The notes under the pieces were generated by a model. That model had not been told where the DNA came from and ran no database searches. It was given only the letters and a program-made list of their open reading frames with translations. 64,000 bases of DNA from Nonomuraea fuscirosea (lineage in GTDB: Bacteria > Actinomycetota > Actinomycetes > Streptosporangiales > Streptosporangiaceae), in the NCBI RefSeq assembly GCF_003001935.1, contig NZ_PVNG01000019.1, positions 1-64,000 on the forward strand. Direction: 5' to 3'. Every line of letters starts with the position of its first letter. Position 1 is the stretch's first letter. Below, one piece after another: positions 27,399-37,240 of the stretch. A program made the position numbers and the translations under genes.

Positions 27399-30300
27399 CA
27401 CGGCTCCGGATCGAAGATGACGTGCGGGCGCTCAGGATCCAGGGTGGCATACCCCGGAGCATCCGGATTGTAATCCTGGAAGATGTCCTGCCCTCGTCTC
27501 CGGCCCTGCCAATCTCCGCCGATCCCTTCGGGGAGCGAGCTTGCAGCCCTGCCCCTTAGCCGGCCTGTCCTGCCGGACAATATGTAGTCCCAGTCCGAAT
27601 CTGCCTTGGCGGTACCGCTTGCACGACTGCCTACCACTACAATCCGGGCCCCCATCCTATTCGCTGCGTTCTGGATGCGCCGGGCCTCGCTAGGGAGAAT
27701 CCCCGCTTCCGCAGGAGTTTTGAGCCCGCACGGGCCACTGTTGTGCACCAGGACGGATGTCGTGCCTGCTTCCACATAGTACGTGTGCAGGTCGGCTACC
27801 GTCAGGTTGTGGACGCGCTGATCAGCAGCGGTCGACTTCTCGATCTCAGCAATCTTCAGATAGGTGCCTTGGCTGGTCTGCAGCCACTGCCCTGGCCGAA
27901 GCGTGCCTGCCTGCTCCCACTGCCGAGCGGTCGGCACCCAGAAGGGATGTGTGTCCGTGGCGGTGACGATGCCGGTCTCGCCGCCTTGGTCGCCGTCGCT
28001 GTCCACCGTCACCCGCACCAGATTCTTGACGCCTTCGCTGGTGATCGGAGTGATGACGGATTTCACCTCGTTCTTTCCTGTTTTTGGATCGGTCGCGACG
28101 ACTTCATCGCCGGCCTCGATGTCTTCAATGGATTTCTTGGTTCCGTCTGCCATGAGGACTTTGGTGCCGGGAACAAAACTGCTGCAGGGCAACCCAGCCC
28201 TGATCCGCCCCTTCTTTGGCCCTACAAAGTCCAGCGGATTGTGGATGTTGCCATTTAATATGGCATCGGCCGGGCTGATGCCAGCCTTATCCAGCTTCCG
28301 ATCAATCTCCTTCGCCTTCTCGCACATCTCCTTTGTGCTGTTCTTGCCACAGTACAAGCTCTCCTGAAAACCAGGTTTCCGGTTCTTCTCGGCTTCCTTC
28401 GCCGCTCTTCTCTCGGCCAATCCCTTCTTGTCCCGCGCTAGGGCAGAAAGCGCCTGGCCCTTCTCTCGCCGGCGGAAATTTCTCGCCGCCCTGCGTTCTC
28501 CGGCCATGTAGCTTTTGGTGATCTTTTTGCGTTCCTTCGCAGACTTTTTGCCCCAGTTCTTGTCATGCCACGGCCTGGGTTCTTCTCCGTCCGGATCCGA
28601 GAAACCAACAGGATTGTTGGCGGCGTAGCTGTAGGGGTTGGCCCATTCCGGCCGCTTCAAGCTGAGAACGGGGTCGGTGGAGATGAACCTGGCGATGGCC
28701 GGGTCGTAGTAGCGGGCGCCCAGGTAGGTGAGATCCGTGGAGGCGTCTTCGGTCTTGCCGAGGAAGCCGCGGTCAGTGAAGGGCAAGTCGTCGGCGCCGC
28801 GGCGTTGGCCGAAGGGCAGGTAGCGTTCGCGGCTGACGGTGCCGGTGGTGTCGTTGACGGCGAGCTGGGTGCTGCCGTGCGTGCCGGCGAGCAGCCAGGT
28901 GACACCACTGGCGTCGCGCATGGCGGCCAGGTCGCCGTCGGCGCTGCTGTAGTAGCGCTTGCCAGCCACGGAGCCGGCGGCCAGGCGCAGCTCCATGACC
29001 CCGAGGTAGAGGGTGGTCGTGCCGTCGGGGTCGCGCCGGATTAGGCGCTCACCGGCGGCGTCGTAGACCATGTCGGTCTGCCGGCCGTCGATGGTGGCCT
29101 GGGTAAGCTGGCCCAGCTGGTCCCAGGCGAAGGTGCCTTGCTTACCGCCGACGGTGCGGGCGGTGAGCTGGCCCTTGTTGTCATAGGCGTAGGTGTCGGT
29201 ACCGCTCGGGCGGGCGATGCTGGTGACGGCGTTGGGACGGACGGCGGTGGCGCCGGCGGCGGGGTAGGTGTAGGTGGCCGTCTGGCCGTTGTGAGTCAGG
29301 CCGGTGAGGTTGCCGACCTTGTCATAGGCGTAGGCCTGGCTGTAGGGGTCCAATCCCAAGGCATCGCCGGTGCCGGTGCATGAGCTCGCGGTGGTGGTGT
29401 AGGCGGTCTTCAGCCGGAGCAGGCCGTCGTAGGTGAAGCATTCGGACTGGCCGTCGGTCTGGCCGGCGATGGCCGAGGCGGCGTCCAGCACGCGGGTGAC
29501 GTTGCCGCCCAGGTTGTAGGTGTAGCGGTCGTCCTGGACGGTGTCAGGGGTGGATGTGTTGGCCTTGGTCTGGGTGGTGACCCTGGAGAGCCACTCGGTG
29601 GTGGCATCGCGCTGCAGGACGCGTTTGATCTGGCCGTTGCCGCCCAGCGAGCGGGTCTCGAGCTTGCCGGTGGCGGTGAAGGTGCTGTCCTTGACGTAGG
29701 TGAAGCCGCCCAGGTCGGATGTGGTGGCCTCGGTGAAACCGAGATCGGTGTAGCTGTGGGTGAGTTTCTCGGCCGGCAGGCCGCCCGCTGCGGGCATGCT
29801 CTGCTCGCGCAGGTTGCCGGCCGCGTCGTAGGCGGAGGTGAAGGTGTAGTCGCGGCCGAGACCGCCCTCGCCGGCTGGGATGGTGATGGTGGTGGTGGTG
29901 GGCCGGTAGTCGCTGTCGTAGGCGGTGACCGTCTCGGTGTAGGGCTGGCCGCCGGTGTAGCGGGTGGCGGCGCCGGGTTGCCCCTTGGCGACGGTGTCGT
30001 AGGTCCAGGCGGCGAGCCGGGTGCCGCTGTTCGGCTCGCCGGCCCACTGGCCGGTGCGGCGGCCCAGATCGTCGTAGACGGTGGAGACCTTCTGGCTCTT
30101 GCCGTCGATGGCCCAGATCTGCCGGCCCGCGGCGTCGTAGCCGAAGCTGGAGGCACCCGCGTCCGGATCCGAAGCGGCGGTGCGCCGGTCCAGCCAGTCA
30201 TAGGTGTAGGTGCGGACGTTGCCGTTGGCGTCCGTCATCTTGGTCAGGTTGTCGTTGAGGTCGTAGCCGTAGAGGGTGTCGGCGTGGCTGGTCGCGTCTG

Positions 30301-33300
30301 ACCATTCCTCGACCTTGACGACGCGGTCGAAAACATCGGTTACGGTGGCGGTCTTGCCGCCGACCGGCGGGGTGACCTCGGTGCGGTCGGTGCCGGGGTA
30401 GGCGGTGGTGGTCCGGCGCAGCTCGGTGCCCTGGTGGTAGGCGATGGACGCCACTTCGCGTTCCAGGCCGTCGTAGACGGTCTTGGTCCATTGCGGCAGG
30501 GTGACTGGCGCCGGGTTGAGCAGGCCGCTGCCCGGCTCGCCGCCGTTGTACACCGGTTCGCCGACCGCCTCGGTCAGGCCGCGCGCGTTGTAGGTGGTGG
30601 CCACGACGATCCGGCCACCGTCGGGACTGGGGGAGGCGGTCTGGTTCTCGCGGGGACGGCCGAGCCCGTCCTCATAACTGTGACTGGTCATCCACGTGGC
30701 CCCGCTGCCGGTGCCGGTCAGCAGTTGCTTGGCGGTGGTCTTGATCGGCGCGGTGGGCTGCCCAAGCCAGCCGTCCCAGGCGATCGCGTAGGCGACGGTG
30801 GCGCTGGGCGTGCCACCGTCGCGTGGCCGACCCGGCTCCCACAACGCGACGGCGCGGCCGATGCCGTCGTAGTCCAGCTCGGTGGTCTTGTTGTTGGCGT
30901 CGACCGACTTGGTGGGCTCGCCGAGGGTGTGCGAGAGGCTGGTGGTGGTGATGTAGCCGAGCGGGTCCTTGACCGTGATGCCGCCGGCGGGCCAGCCGAC
31001 CGCCGGGGTGTAGGTGGTCGTGGTGGTCTTGCTGAGCGGGTCGGTCGCGCTCAGCGTCCGGCCGTAGTCGTCGAAGGTGGCCTTGCTGGTGGAGACGGTG
31101 CTCGCGCCCGCGTGCGCGCGGACCTCCGTGGGGTTGCCGTCGCTCGGCTTGTTCGTGGCCGGGTCGCTGCCCTGGTCGTACAGGGTGACGGTCCTACCAG
31201 CCAAGGTCCCTGCGGTGCAGTCGTCGCCGGAGCGTTTCTCCACCACGGACGGGAAGTTGACCAGCCACTGACCGGAGTCGGTGTTGCGCGCATACGTAAT
31301 CTTGGTGCAGGAGTTGTCAGTGGTGACGCCGTCCTGGCCGTAGTCGTTGATCGTCTCTGGCAGACCGTCGGCGTTCGGGACGGTCTTCTCGTCGGTGTAG
31401 CGCCAGGTGCCGCCGGTGACCTTCTCCCGGGAGCGCTCGCGGGTCTGCACCACGTACGCCGGGTTCTGGCCGGCCCAGCCGGTGCCGGTGGACTTGAGCG
31501 TGTACTCCCAGCGGGTGGAGTCGATCTCGGTGTAGGCGCGCGGGCTGAGCGCGGTCATCTGCCAGGTCTGCTCCTGCAGCACCTGGCCCTGCAAGAGCGG
31601 CGCGTCGGTGACCGCGGTGCCGTCGAAGTCGGTGACCGTGCCACCGGTGCCGCGTAAGAAGGTCTTGGTGGTGACGCTGTAGCCGGCCGGGTCGCTGCCG
31701 GAGCCCTGGACGGTGCGGACCTGGCCGTAGCCGCGCCAGTCCGAACCGGCCGGTGCCAGCGCCGGCTCGGCGATCTGGACCGGGTTCGTCCAGCGCGGGC
31801 TGCCCAGGAATTCGTAGCTGTGGACCATGTCCGGCGAGCCGCCGACCATGTCCCGCTCGACGACCTTGGTGGCCAGCTGCTTGTAGAAGCGAGCCCAGGC
31901 CTCGTAGCCGCTCTCGGGTTCGCTGCCCATGTCGACCTGGTAGCAGTCGCCGACCTGGTCATTGTGATAATTGGAGCCGTCGCGACCCTTGCCGCCGCCG
32001 CATGTGTCGGCCTGCCCGTAGGTGACCTCGATCCGGCCGCCCATGCCGTTCTTGATGGCCGCGATCCGCGGCACCATCCTCCAGGACAGCTGGTCCTGCC
32101 AGTCGGAGTTGCTGATGTAGTCCATCCGGCCGGCCAGCATCACCGCGTCGAAGTCCAGCGGCGGCAGCGTCACCTCCGGCTCGGCGGCCTGGCCGGTCTG
32201 CTGCACGGTGTCCAGCCACATCGCCGCGTCCCACGGCAGCCCCTGGTCGGTGCGCTGGTACACCCACGTGTGGGTGAAGTCCAGCCGGTCCACCGGATCC
32301 CAGGCCGCCGAGCCGGACGTGCGCGACTCGGTCTGCACCGAGGCGAGCCGGCGTGTGCTGAAGAAGGCGATCGCGTCGTTGGCGCAGCCGGTCGCCTGCG
32401 TGCATTGCAGGTCGGTGGGCACGTCGTCACCGGTGCGAGCTCCGGTGGTGAACGTCATCCGCGCCGTCGAGACGCTGCCGGACACCTGCGTGTTGTGCCC
32501 CCACTGCACCGAAGACAGGAAACCGCCCCGGTCGTAGGGCAGCATCGAGTAGACCTCGTCGGTGCACGATGGCAGACAGAAGTAGTTGACGTCCCGGCTG
32601 TAGGAGTAGTCGATCACGTTCTCGTTGCGGTCGACCTCCTGGTCCAGGTTCCACCGCCACACCCCGGTGCAGGTGGGCGGGATGAAGTTGGCCCAGTACC
32701 GGTCGGCGCACGGCTCATTCAGTTCCTCACCGATGTACGGCACCTGCCATTGGGCGTCCTTGTTGTAACCGAACCGCCAGATCTGCCCGTCCCGGTCGGT
32801 GATCTTCCAGTACGCGTTGCCGTCCGCGCCCCCGGCGACCTGCTCGATCTTCCAGCCGAAGTCCGGAACCGTCTTCCACGCCCCCGCCGTGGTCTTGACG
32901 ATCTGCGCCGATCGGCCACCCGCGCTCAGCACCAGCTCCGACTGCGTGCGATCCACACCGGCCGCATGCTCGTCCGGCGCCTCCCAGCACAACGCACTGC
33001 CGTTCTCGGCCTCTTCGGCGTACCAGATCAGATCCGCGTTTTCGGGGTGGTATTCGGTCCACACCTTACAGCGGCGATAGCGGCGCTCGATGAAGCCCGC
33101 ACTCAGGTCCCAGCCCGCGCCGACCACGCTGGCCTGGTTGTTGGTCCACTCGCCCTGACCGTCCACCGACGAGGCGCTGTACTGCAGCGACAGATCCGGC
33201 CCATTGCCGGTCACCGACGGCGGCTCCGGCAACGGAACGTCATAGTCGAACCCGCCCCCGGATGTGCCCGCCTGCCAGGTGCCCGACGGCTTCAGATCGG

Positions 33301-34096
33301 TGGCGCCCCAGTTGCCGTCCGGCCCGGTCAGGCCGGCGGCCAGCACGTACACCGAGCCCGCCGCCAGCTGCGCCGCCAGCCTGGCCTGCGATGCCTTTGC
33401 CGCATCCGCCTTACGGTCCTTGTCCGGCTCCGTCGGCGTGACCGCTGCCTCCTTCGCGCCGACGGGGGCCGCCTCCACCTCCGCGGTCAGCGTGCCCGCC
33501 TTGAGGTCGTTGGTCGAGGGCACCACCGTGGGCCGCATCACGCACGTCTTTGGCCGCGGCACCGCAACAGCGCACGCAGGCAGCCGCACCACCTGCAATC
33601 GGGACGCGAACTGGCCGCCGTAGGCATCGCGGAAATCGGCGTAGGAGAACGCCGCCCGCACCTGGCCCGGGGTCGTGCCGCCGTCGGCGCGCACCAGCCG
33701 CGCGGCCACCCCCACCCCGCCCAGCTTGGTCGCGGTCTCCGGCGCCAGCGTCTCCACCGACACCTTGTCCAGCGCGGCGCCCTCGACCCGGCCCACCCGT
33801 ACCGGCAACGCCCCGGCCTCGGCCAGCTTGCCCGGCTCCGGCACGCTCACCTCAGCCTTGCCCGGCTGGGGCCACACCGGCTTCTTCCGTGTCACCTTCG
33901 GCGCGGATTCCTCCGCCCCCTTGGCCGTCTTCTTGTCCGGTACCGGACGGCCGTCCACCGCCTGCTCCGGATCCGGCGCGGCCGCCGCCGCCTGCTGAAT
34001 CAGCTGGTCAGGCACGCCCACACTGGAGATCAACACCAGCGACGCGAGACCGGCCATCAAGGCCACCCACCACATCCGTAAACCAGGACGGCGCAT
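27398..34096 (-). CDS. RHS-repeat polymorphic toxin with HINT and nucleotidyltransferase-like C-terminal tip
   Basis: 2232 residues; ATG 34096 follows GAAGGAG. Residues 1-35 are a signal peptide or membrane anchor (MWWVALMAGLASLVLISSVG). Residues about 300-345 (DLSLQYSASSVDGQGEW) start the SpvB/TcdB-like shell. YD/RHS repeats run through about 1000-1650 (YAYDKVGNLTGL, YAYDNKGQLTA), and the RHS-associated core is near 1800-1840 (YLGARYYDPAIARFISTDP). A basic linker leads to a HINT domain, Cys1971 to His2118-Asn2119 (SSFVPGTKVLMADGTKK, TDTHPFWVPT, LVHN), which should cleave off the tip. Tip 2120-2232: Gly2156-Ser2157, then Asp2168-x-Asp2170 in GSRASGTAKADSDWD, the nucleotidyltransferase signature. 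Expected role: contact-dependent or secreted inhibitor of competitors. DUF5958 follows as probable immunity. Target of the tip unknown. Confidence 0.9.
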   Translation of the reverse strand: MRRPGLRMWWVALMAGLASLVLISSVGVPDQLIQQAAAAAPDPEQAVDGRPVPDKKTAKGAEESAPKVTRKKPVWPQPGKAEVSVPEPGKLAEAGALPVRVGRVEGAALDKVSVETLAPETATKLGGVGVAARLVRADGGTTPGQVRAAFSYADFRDAYGGQFASRLQVVRLPACAVAVPRPKTCVMRPTVVPSTNDLKAGTLTAEVEAAPVGAKEAAVTPTEPDKDRKADAAKASQARLAAQLAAGSVYVLAAGLTGPDGNWGATDLKPSGTWQAGTSGGGFDYDVPLPEPPSVTGNGPDLSLQYSASSVDGQGEWTNNQASVVGAGWDLSAGFIERRYRRCKVWTEYHPENADLIWYAEEAENGSALCWEAPDEHAAGVDRTQSELVLSAGGRSAQIVKTTAGAWKTVPDFGWKIEQVAGGADGNAYWKITDRDGQIWRFGYNKDAQWQVPYIGEELNEPCADRYWANFIPPTCTGVWRWNLDQEVDRNENVIDYSYSRDVNYFCLPSCTDEVYSMLPYDRGGFLSSVQWGHNTQVSGSVSTARMTFTTGARTGDDVPTDLQCTQATGCANDAIAFFSTRRLASVQTESRTSGSAAWDPVDRLDFTHTWVYQRTDQGLPWDAAMWLDTVQQTGQAAEPEVTLPPLDFDAVMLAGRMDYISNSDWQDQLSWRMVPRIAAIKNGMGGRIEVTYGQADTCGGGKGRDGSNYHNDQVGDCYQVDMGSEPESGYEAWARFYKQLATKVVERDMVGGSPDMVHSYEFLGSPRWTNPVQIAEPALAPAGSDWRGYGQVRTVQGSGSDPAGYSVTTKTFLRGTGGTVTDFDGTAVTDAPLLQGQVLQEQTWQMTALSPRAYTEIDSTRWEYTLKSTGTGWAGQNPAYVVQTRERSREKVTGGTWRYTDEKTVPNADGLPETINDYGQDGVTTDNSCTKITYARNTDSGQWLVNFPSVVEKRSGDDCTAGTLAGRTVTLYDQGSDPATNKPSDGNPTEVRAHAGASTVSTSKATFDDYGRTLSATDPLSKTTTTTYTPAVGWPAGGITVKDPLGYITTTSLSHTLGEPTKSVDANNKTTELDYDGIGRAVALWEPGRPRDGGTPSATVAYAIAWDGWLGQPTAPIKTTAKQLLTGTGSGATWMTSHSYEDGLGRPRENQTASPSPDGGRIVVATTYNARGLTEAVGEPVYNGGEPGSGLLNPAPVTLPQWTKTVYDGLEREVASIAYHQGTELRRTTTAYPGTDRTEVTPPVGGKTATVTDVFDRVVKVEEWSDATSHADTLYGYDLNDNLTKMTDANGNVRTYTYDWLDRRTAASDPDAGASSFGYDAAGRQIWAIDGKSQKVSTVYDDLGRRTGQWAGEPNSGTRLAAWTYDTVAKGQPGAATRYTGGQPYTETVTAYDSDYRPTTTTITIPAGEGGLGRDYTFTSAYDAAGNLREQSMPAAGGLPAEKLTHSYTDLGFTEATTSDLGGFTYVKDSTFTATGKLETRSLGGNGQIKRVLQRDATTEWLSRVTTQTKANTSTPDTVQDDRYTYNLGGNVTRVLDAASAIAGQTDGQSECFTYDGLLRLKTAYTTTASSCTGTGDALGLDPYSQAYAYDKVGNLTGLTHNGQTATYTYPAAGATAVRPNAVTSIARPSGTDTYAYDNKGQLTARTVGGKQGTFAWDQLGQLTQATIDGRQTDMVYDAAGERLIRRDPDGTTTLYLGVMELRLAAGSVAGKRYYSSADGDLAAMRDASGVTWLLAGTHGSTQLAVNDTTGTVSRERYLPFGQRRGADDLPFTDRGFLGKTEDASTDLTYLGARYYDPAIARFISTDPVLSLKRPEWANPYSYAANNPVGFSDPDGEEPRPWHDKNWGKKSAKERKKITKSYMAGERRAARNFRRREKGQALSALARDKKGLAERRAAKEAEKNRKPGFQESLYCGKNSTKEMCEKAKEIDRKLDKAGISPADAILNGNIHNPLDFVGPKKGRIRAGLPCSSFVPGTKVLMADGTKKSIEDIEAGDEVVATDPKTGKNEVKSVITPITSEGVKNLVRVTVDSDGDQGGETGIVTATDTHPFWVPTARQWEQAGTLRPGQWLQTSQGTYLKIAEIEKSTAADQRVHNLTVADLHTYYVEAGTTSVLVHNSGPCGLKTPAEAGILPSEARRIQNAANRMGARIVVVGSRASGTAKADSDWDYILSGRTGRLRGRAASSLPEGIGGDWQGRRRGQDIFQDYNPDAPGYATLDPERPHVIFDPEP

Positions 34097-34571
34097 CTCG
34101 AAACTCCTTCACGGCACGCTGACGCCGGCCCGGGCAAGAGGGCGTTTAGGCGTCTAAAGCAGACATAAGGACGATCAAGAGGAATGTGATCGACAATCCA
34201 AGATCGGTCAATGACGGGAACGTCCCTTTCCCGACACGGACCGTCAGGAAAGAGTTAGGGTTTTTGATCATGTCTGCTGGTCAACTGGGCCGTTATAGAC
34301 GATTTCGATGATCGCCCTTCGCGATCAGTGATATGGGTCACATAGCGGCCACTCTTGCATTCTTGCGATTTTGTGCTTTATTGCACTGCAGGAATTTTAG
34401 TTCTGAAGATCTACCAGTGCCGTGTGCAGGGCTTACTTGCTCATGTGCTCGGCGAGTTGAGCGATCACGGCGGCGTGGCGACCAGGAGAACCCGGCGAAG
34501 GCCTCGCCGGGCAGAGCGCGTCAGCCGTTCCACCGTCAGCGGAACAGGCCCGAACGGTCCCAGCCACGCCG
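34097..34571. promoter_or_regulatory. Upstream region of the RHS gene; otherwise no gene
   Basis: Comparatively AT-rich. TTTAG-GCGT-CTAAA at 34145-34158 is a perfect palindrome about 50 bp before the RHS start and is a candidate operator. The part 34320-34440 is the least GC-rich stretch of the window and has no recognisable gene; short frames here have no domain. It leads into the deformylase-like pseudogene. Confidence 0.4.
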
Positions 34572-35130
34572 GTGCCGGACTTGTACCTGGCGAGCCTGGA
34601 CCTCGAGAACTACCTCCTGCTGGTCAACGGGGCCCGGGCGGCGTGGTTGCACGCCGCATCCGACGGCTGGCAGATCCACGACGCCAGCGGGCGGCTCGTC
34701 ACCACCCTGCCCGCCGACAACACGCACGGGCTCGGACTGGTTCTCGCCCGGCGTGCGGCGGCCGCGCTGGACATCGGCGGCGCCGAGCACGCGGCGATGA
34801 CGCTCGGCCCGCTAACCGACGACCGCGGCAGGACAATGCGCGCATCACCGGCACCTGCCCCGAGACCGACGAACAGTACGAGGGCTGCCTGTCCTTCTTC
34901 GACGTACGCGGCATGGGCCCCCGGCCGCTCACCCTGGAGGTCGAGCACACCACCCTGGACGGGCGGCAGAAGATCACCGCCTTCCCGTACGGGTTCACCG
35001 GTCCGGGTCGCCCACGAGATCGACCACCTTCCAGGCCGCCTGTACACCAGTCGCATGCGCGATGGCGTCAAGCCCATGCCCGTCGAGGAGTACTGCGGCA
35101 TCGGGCGGCCCCGGCCCAAGGCCCCCTCCG
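34572..35130 (+). pseudogene. Peptide-deformylase-like gene, frameshifted
   Basis: Three frames must be joined. About 34572-34825: PDLYLASLDLENYLLLVNGA, an unrecognised N-terminal part. About 34825-35005: NARITGTCPETDEQYEGCLS, FFDVRGMGPRPLTLEVEHTT, containing the deformylase EGCLS motif. About 35005-35130: VAHEIDHLPGRLYTSRM with the metal-binding HEIDH. Both metal motifs of peptide deformylase are present but in different frames, so the product cannot be made intact. It precedes the IS630 element. Confidence 0.7.
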
Positions 35131-35220
35131 GTCCGGCGTTCCAATCGGTCGAATCCTCGCAGACGCGGTCGTCCGCGCAACCCGGCTCTCGCTGCGCTCA
35201 CCCCAGACCGCCAAAGATCT

Positions 35221-36318
35221 AATCCGTTCACAGGTTTTCGGACTTACTCCGGCGTTTGTGGGACGATTGATGCGTGGCGAGGTTGGGGCGGCGGGCCAGC
35301 TTTGAGGAGCGCCTGCGGGCGTGTCAGCTGATCGAGAGCGGGAAATCACCGGATCTGGTCGCGGAGATTCTCGGGTTCGGACGGGCGACGGTATTCGGGT
35401 GGTTGCAGGACTACCGGGCGCTGGGCCCGGAGGGGTTGCGCACGAAGAAGACCCGCGGGCCGGTGGCCCGACTGGATGAGGCGCAGCTGGCCCGGTTGTA
35501 TGCGTTTATCGCGGGTAATGATCCGAGCCAGCTGAGTTTCGGGTTCGCGTTGTGGACACGGGCCATGGTGGCCGAGCTGATCCGCCGCGAGTTCAAGGTG
35601 AGACTGTCGCTGGTGAGCGTCGGCCGGGTGCTGGCCAGGCTGGGCATGTCGCCGCAACGGCCGCTGTATCGGGCCTACCAGCAGGACCCGGCAGCGGTGG
35701 CCGAGTGGAAGCAGCACACCTTCCCCGCGATCGCGGCCGAGGCCAGACGGCTCGGCGCGGCAGTGTTCTTCGCGGATGAGGCTGCGGTGCGTACCGACTA
35801 CCACGCCGGCACCACCTGGGCCCCGATCGGGCGCACCCCGGTGGTGGCCACCACCGGAGCTCGCCGCTCGGTCATGATGATCTCCGCGGTCAGCCCGCGC
35901 GGCGAACTGCGCTTCCAGCTTTTCGATCAAGGACTGGACGCCGACGCGTTCATCGGATTCTGCAAGCGCCTGATCGGTGATGCGGACCGTCCGGTGTTTT
36001 TGATCGTGGACAACTCCCGGGTGCATCGGGCCAAGAAGGTCAAGGCGTTCATCGACTCGACCGAGGGCCGGCTGTCGCTGTTCTTCCTGCCGCCGTACTC
36101 ACCTGAGCTCAACCCGGACGAGTGGGTGTGGAAGAACGTCAAGCACGACCGGATCGCCCGCGCTTCCACTCGCGGTGTCGAGGAACTCAAAGCTCTCGCT
36201 CTGGGCGCGCTGCGACGGTTGCAGAAGCTGCCCGCGCTGGTGCGGGCATTCTTCGCCGATCCGCACCTTGCCTACATCGGAGACGGCCTTCGGTAGTCCA
36301 GAAACCTACGAACTGATT
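35221..36318. mobile_element. IS630-family insertion sequence
   Basis: Terminal inverted repeats: the complement of 35221-35244 reads AGTCCGAAAACCTGTGAACG and 36295-36318 reads AGTCCAGAAACCTACGAACT; 19 of the 24 end positions match. The right repeat begins inside the transposase stop codon. It encloses one intact transposase gene, so this element is probably recent and potentially active. Confidence 0.75.
35274..36296 (+). CDS. IS630-family transposase
   Basis: 340 residues, intact. N-terminal HTH (FEERLRACQLIESGKSPDLV, GFGRATVFGWLQDYRALG), winged HTH (LVSVGRVLARLGMSPQRPLY) and DDE core: AVFFADEAAVRTDY (first Asp), PVFLIVDNSRVHRAKKVK (second Asp), FLPPYSPELNPDEWVWKNVK (Glu). GTG start at 35274. 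Only intact IS630 copy in the window; an unrelated IS630 scrap lies at 45985. Confidence 0.93.
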   Translation: MARLGRRASFEERLRACQLIESGKSPDLVAEILGFGRATVFGWLQDYRALGPEGLRTKKTRGPVARLDEAQLARLYAFIAGNDPSQLSFGFALWTRAMVAELIRREFKVRLSLVSVGRVLARLGMSPQRPLYRAYQQDPAAVAEWKQHTFPAIAAEARRLGAAVFFADEAAVRTDYHAGTTWAPIGRTPVVATTGARRSVMMISAVSPRGELRFQLFDQGLDADAFIGFCKRLIGDADRPVFLIVDNSRVHRAKKVKAFIDSTEGRLSLFFLPPYSPELNPDEWVWKNVKHDRIARASTRGVEELKALALGALRRLQKLPALVRAFFADPHLAYIGDGLR

Positions 36319-36570
36319 GGGATCTAACGGACTACCGGTACCAGCTCAGCTATCGAAGAGCGACTGCCGTATTAGACTGCGCCTGCACCAAAACTTCATC
36401 ACAACTTCAGTCCGGCAGGGCACAATATTTGCAAGTGAACTGAAGCGTCGAATGACTATCGACCGCTCTGCTCAAGGAACTGACACGGCTAACATCAGCT
36501 CCCGTTGGCAGTCGAAGGCTGAACACGCATATCGCTGGCCCGGCCAATCAACTCGGCGAAGGACATCTAG

Positions 36571-37014
36571 ATGATGAAGTGCAAGCTCAGGCACCTTCTT
36601 TCCCGGACCACCGCGGCGCTAATCGCTGGTACGGCAGCTGTCGGCTTCGCGGCTGGTCCTGCCGGTGCGGCGGAACGACAAGCTACTGCGATGCAAGCGA
36701 GCAGCGTCGCCGCAACGTATTCAGCGGTGACGCCTTTTCGGCTGGCCAACGGCAATCTCCGTTTTCAAGCCATCATGACAGACGCGCCCAGTGCCAGGAG
36801 GATATGTATAATCGCCTGGTACGCGGGCCAGCCGCCAATCCCGGCTGGACCGATTTACAATAAGTGCTTCAACGTGGCCGGTGGTGTGCTCGGGCGTTAC
36901 ATTGACACGAACTGCTCCTTCCACGGCGCGTACTATACGACCGCATCTTTCTACAACGGCTCGGGCACGAGGCTTGCGTCCCGGACGTCTGACAGGCGCT
37001 CCTTTGTCTGCTGA
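36571..37014 (+). CDS. Small secreted protein, 147 aa
   Basis: A Sec signal peptide, KLRHLLSRTTAALIAGTAAV GFAAGPAGA, with a likely cut after Ala33-Ala34. The mature part of about 110 residues is neutral and rich in aromatic residues and small residues (NGNLRFQAIMTDAP, IIAWYAGQPPIPAGPIYNKC, NCSFHGAYYTTASFYNGSG) with four Cys that may form two disulfides. No family recognised. It lies just right of the IS630 element and has lower GC than its neighbours, so it may be accessory. Confidence 0.7.
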   Translation: MMKCKLRHLLSRTTAALIAGTAAVGFAAGPAGAAERQATAMQASSVAATYSAVTPFRLANGNLRFQAIMTDAPSARRICIIAWYAGQPPIPAGPIYNKCFNVAGGVLGRYIDTNCSFHGAYYTTASFYNGSGTRLASRTSDRRSFVC

Positions 37015-37240
37015 AGCTGAAGCCATCGCTGCCATGCCGGGCGCCGGTATGTCTGTCAGGTGTGGGGACAGGCCGGTGCCGCGGTTGTCGAACCTGGTGA
37101 CTTGGAAGCCGAGCTCGACCAGCGCGTCGCAGAGGCCTTCGGGGAAGATCAGCATGTGTACTCCTGGGCCGTTGATCAGCAGTAACGGCGCTCCGTTCCT
37201 GGTGGCGAAGGTCTCGTAGGCGCGATGGTTGTCTTGGGTT
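37012..37240 (-). pseudogene. Alpha/beta hydrolase N-terminal fragment
   Basis: The minus strand reads YETFATRNGAPLLLINGPGV, HMLIFPEGLCDALVELGFQV, TRFDNRGTGLSPHL, the first strand, oxyanion loop and second strand of an alpha/beta hydrolase. The nucleophile elbow and everything after it are missing: the frame runs into the end of the secreted-protein gene region. A truncated remnant. Confidence 0.65.

Noticed and set aside
31820..34081. A 753-codon open frame on the plus strand opposite the RHS gene
   Set aside because: It is antisense to a clear RHS protein, has no domain and arises from GC-rich codon structure.
36317..36574. An 85-codon ORF between IS630 and the secreted-protein gene
   Set aside because: Composition is not protein-like and no start signal is present.
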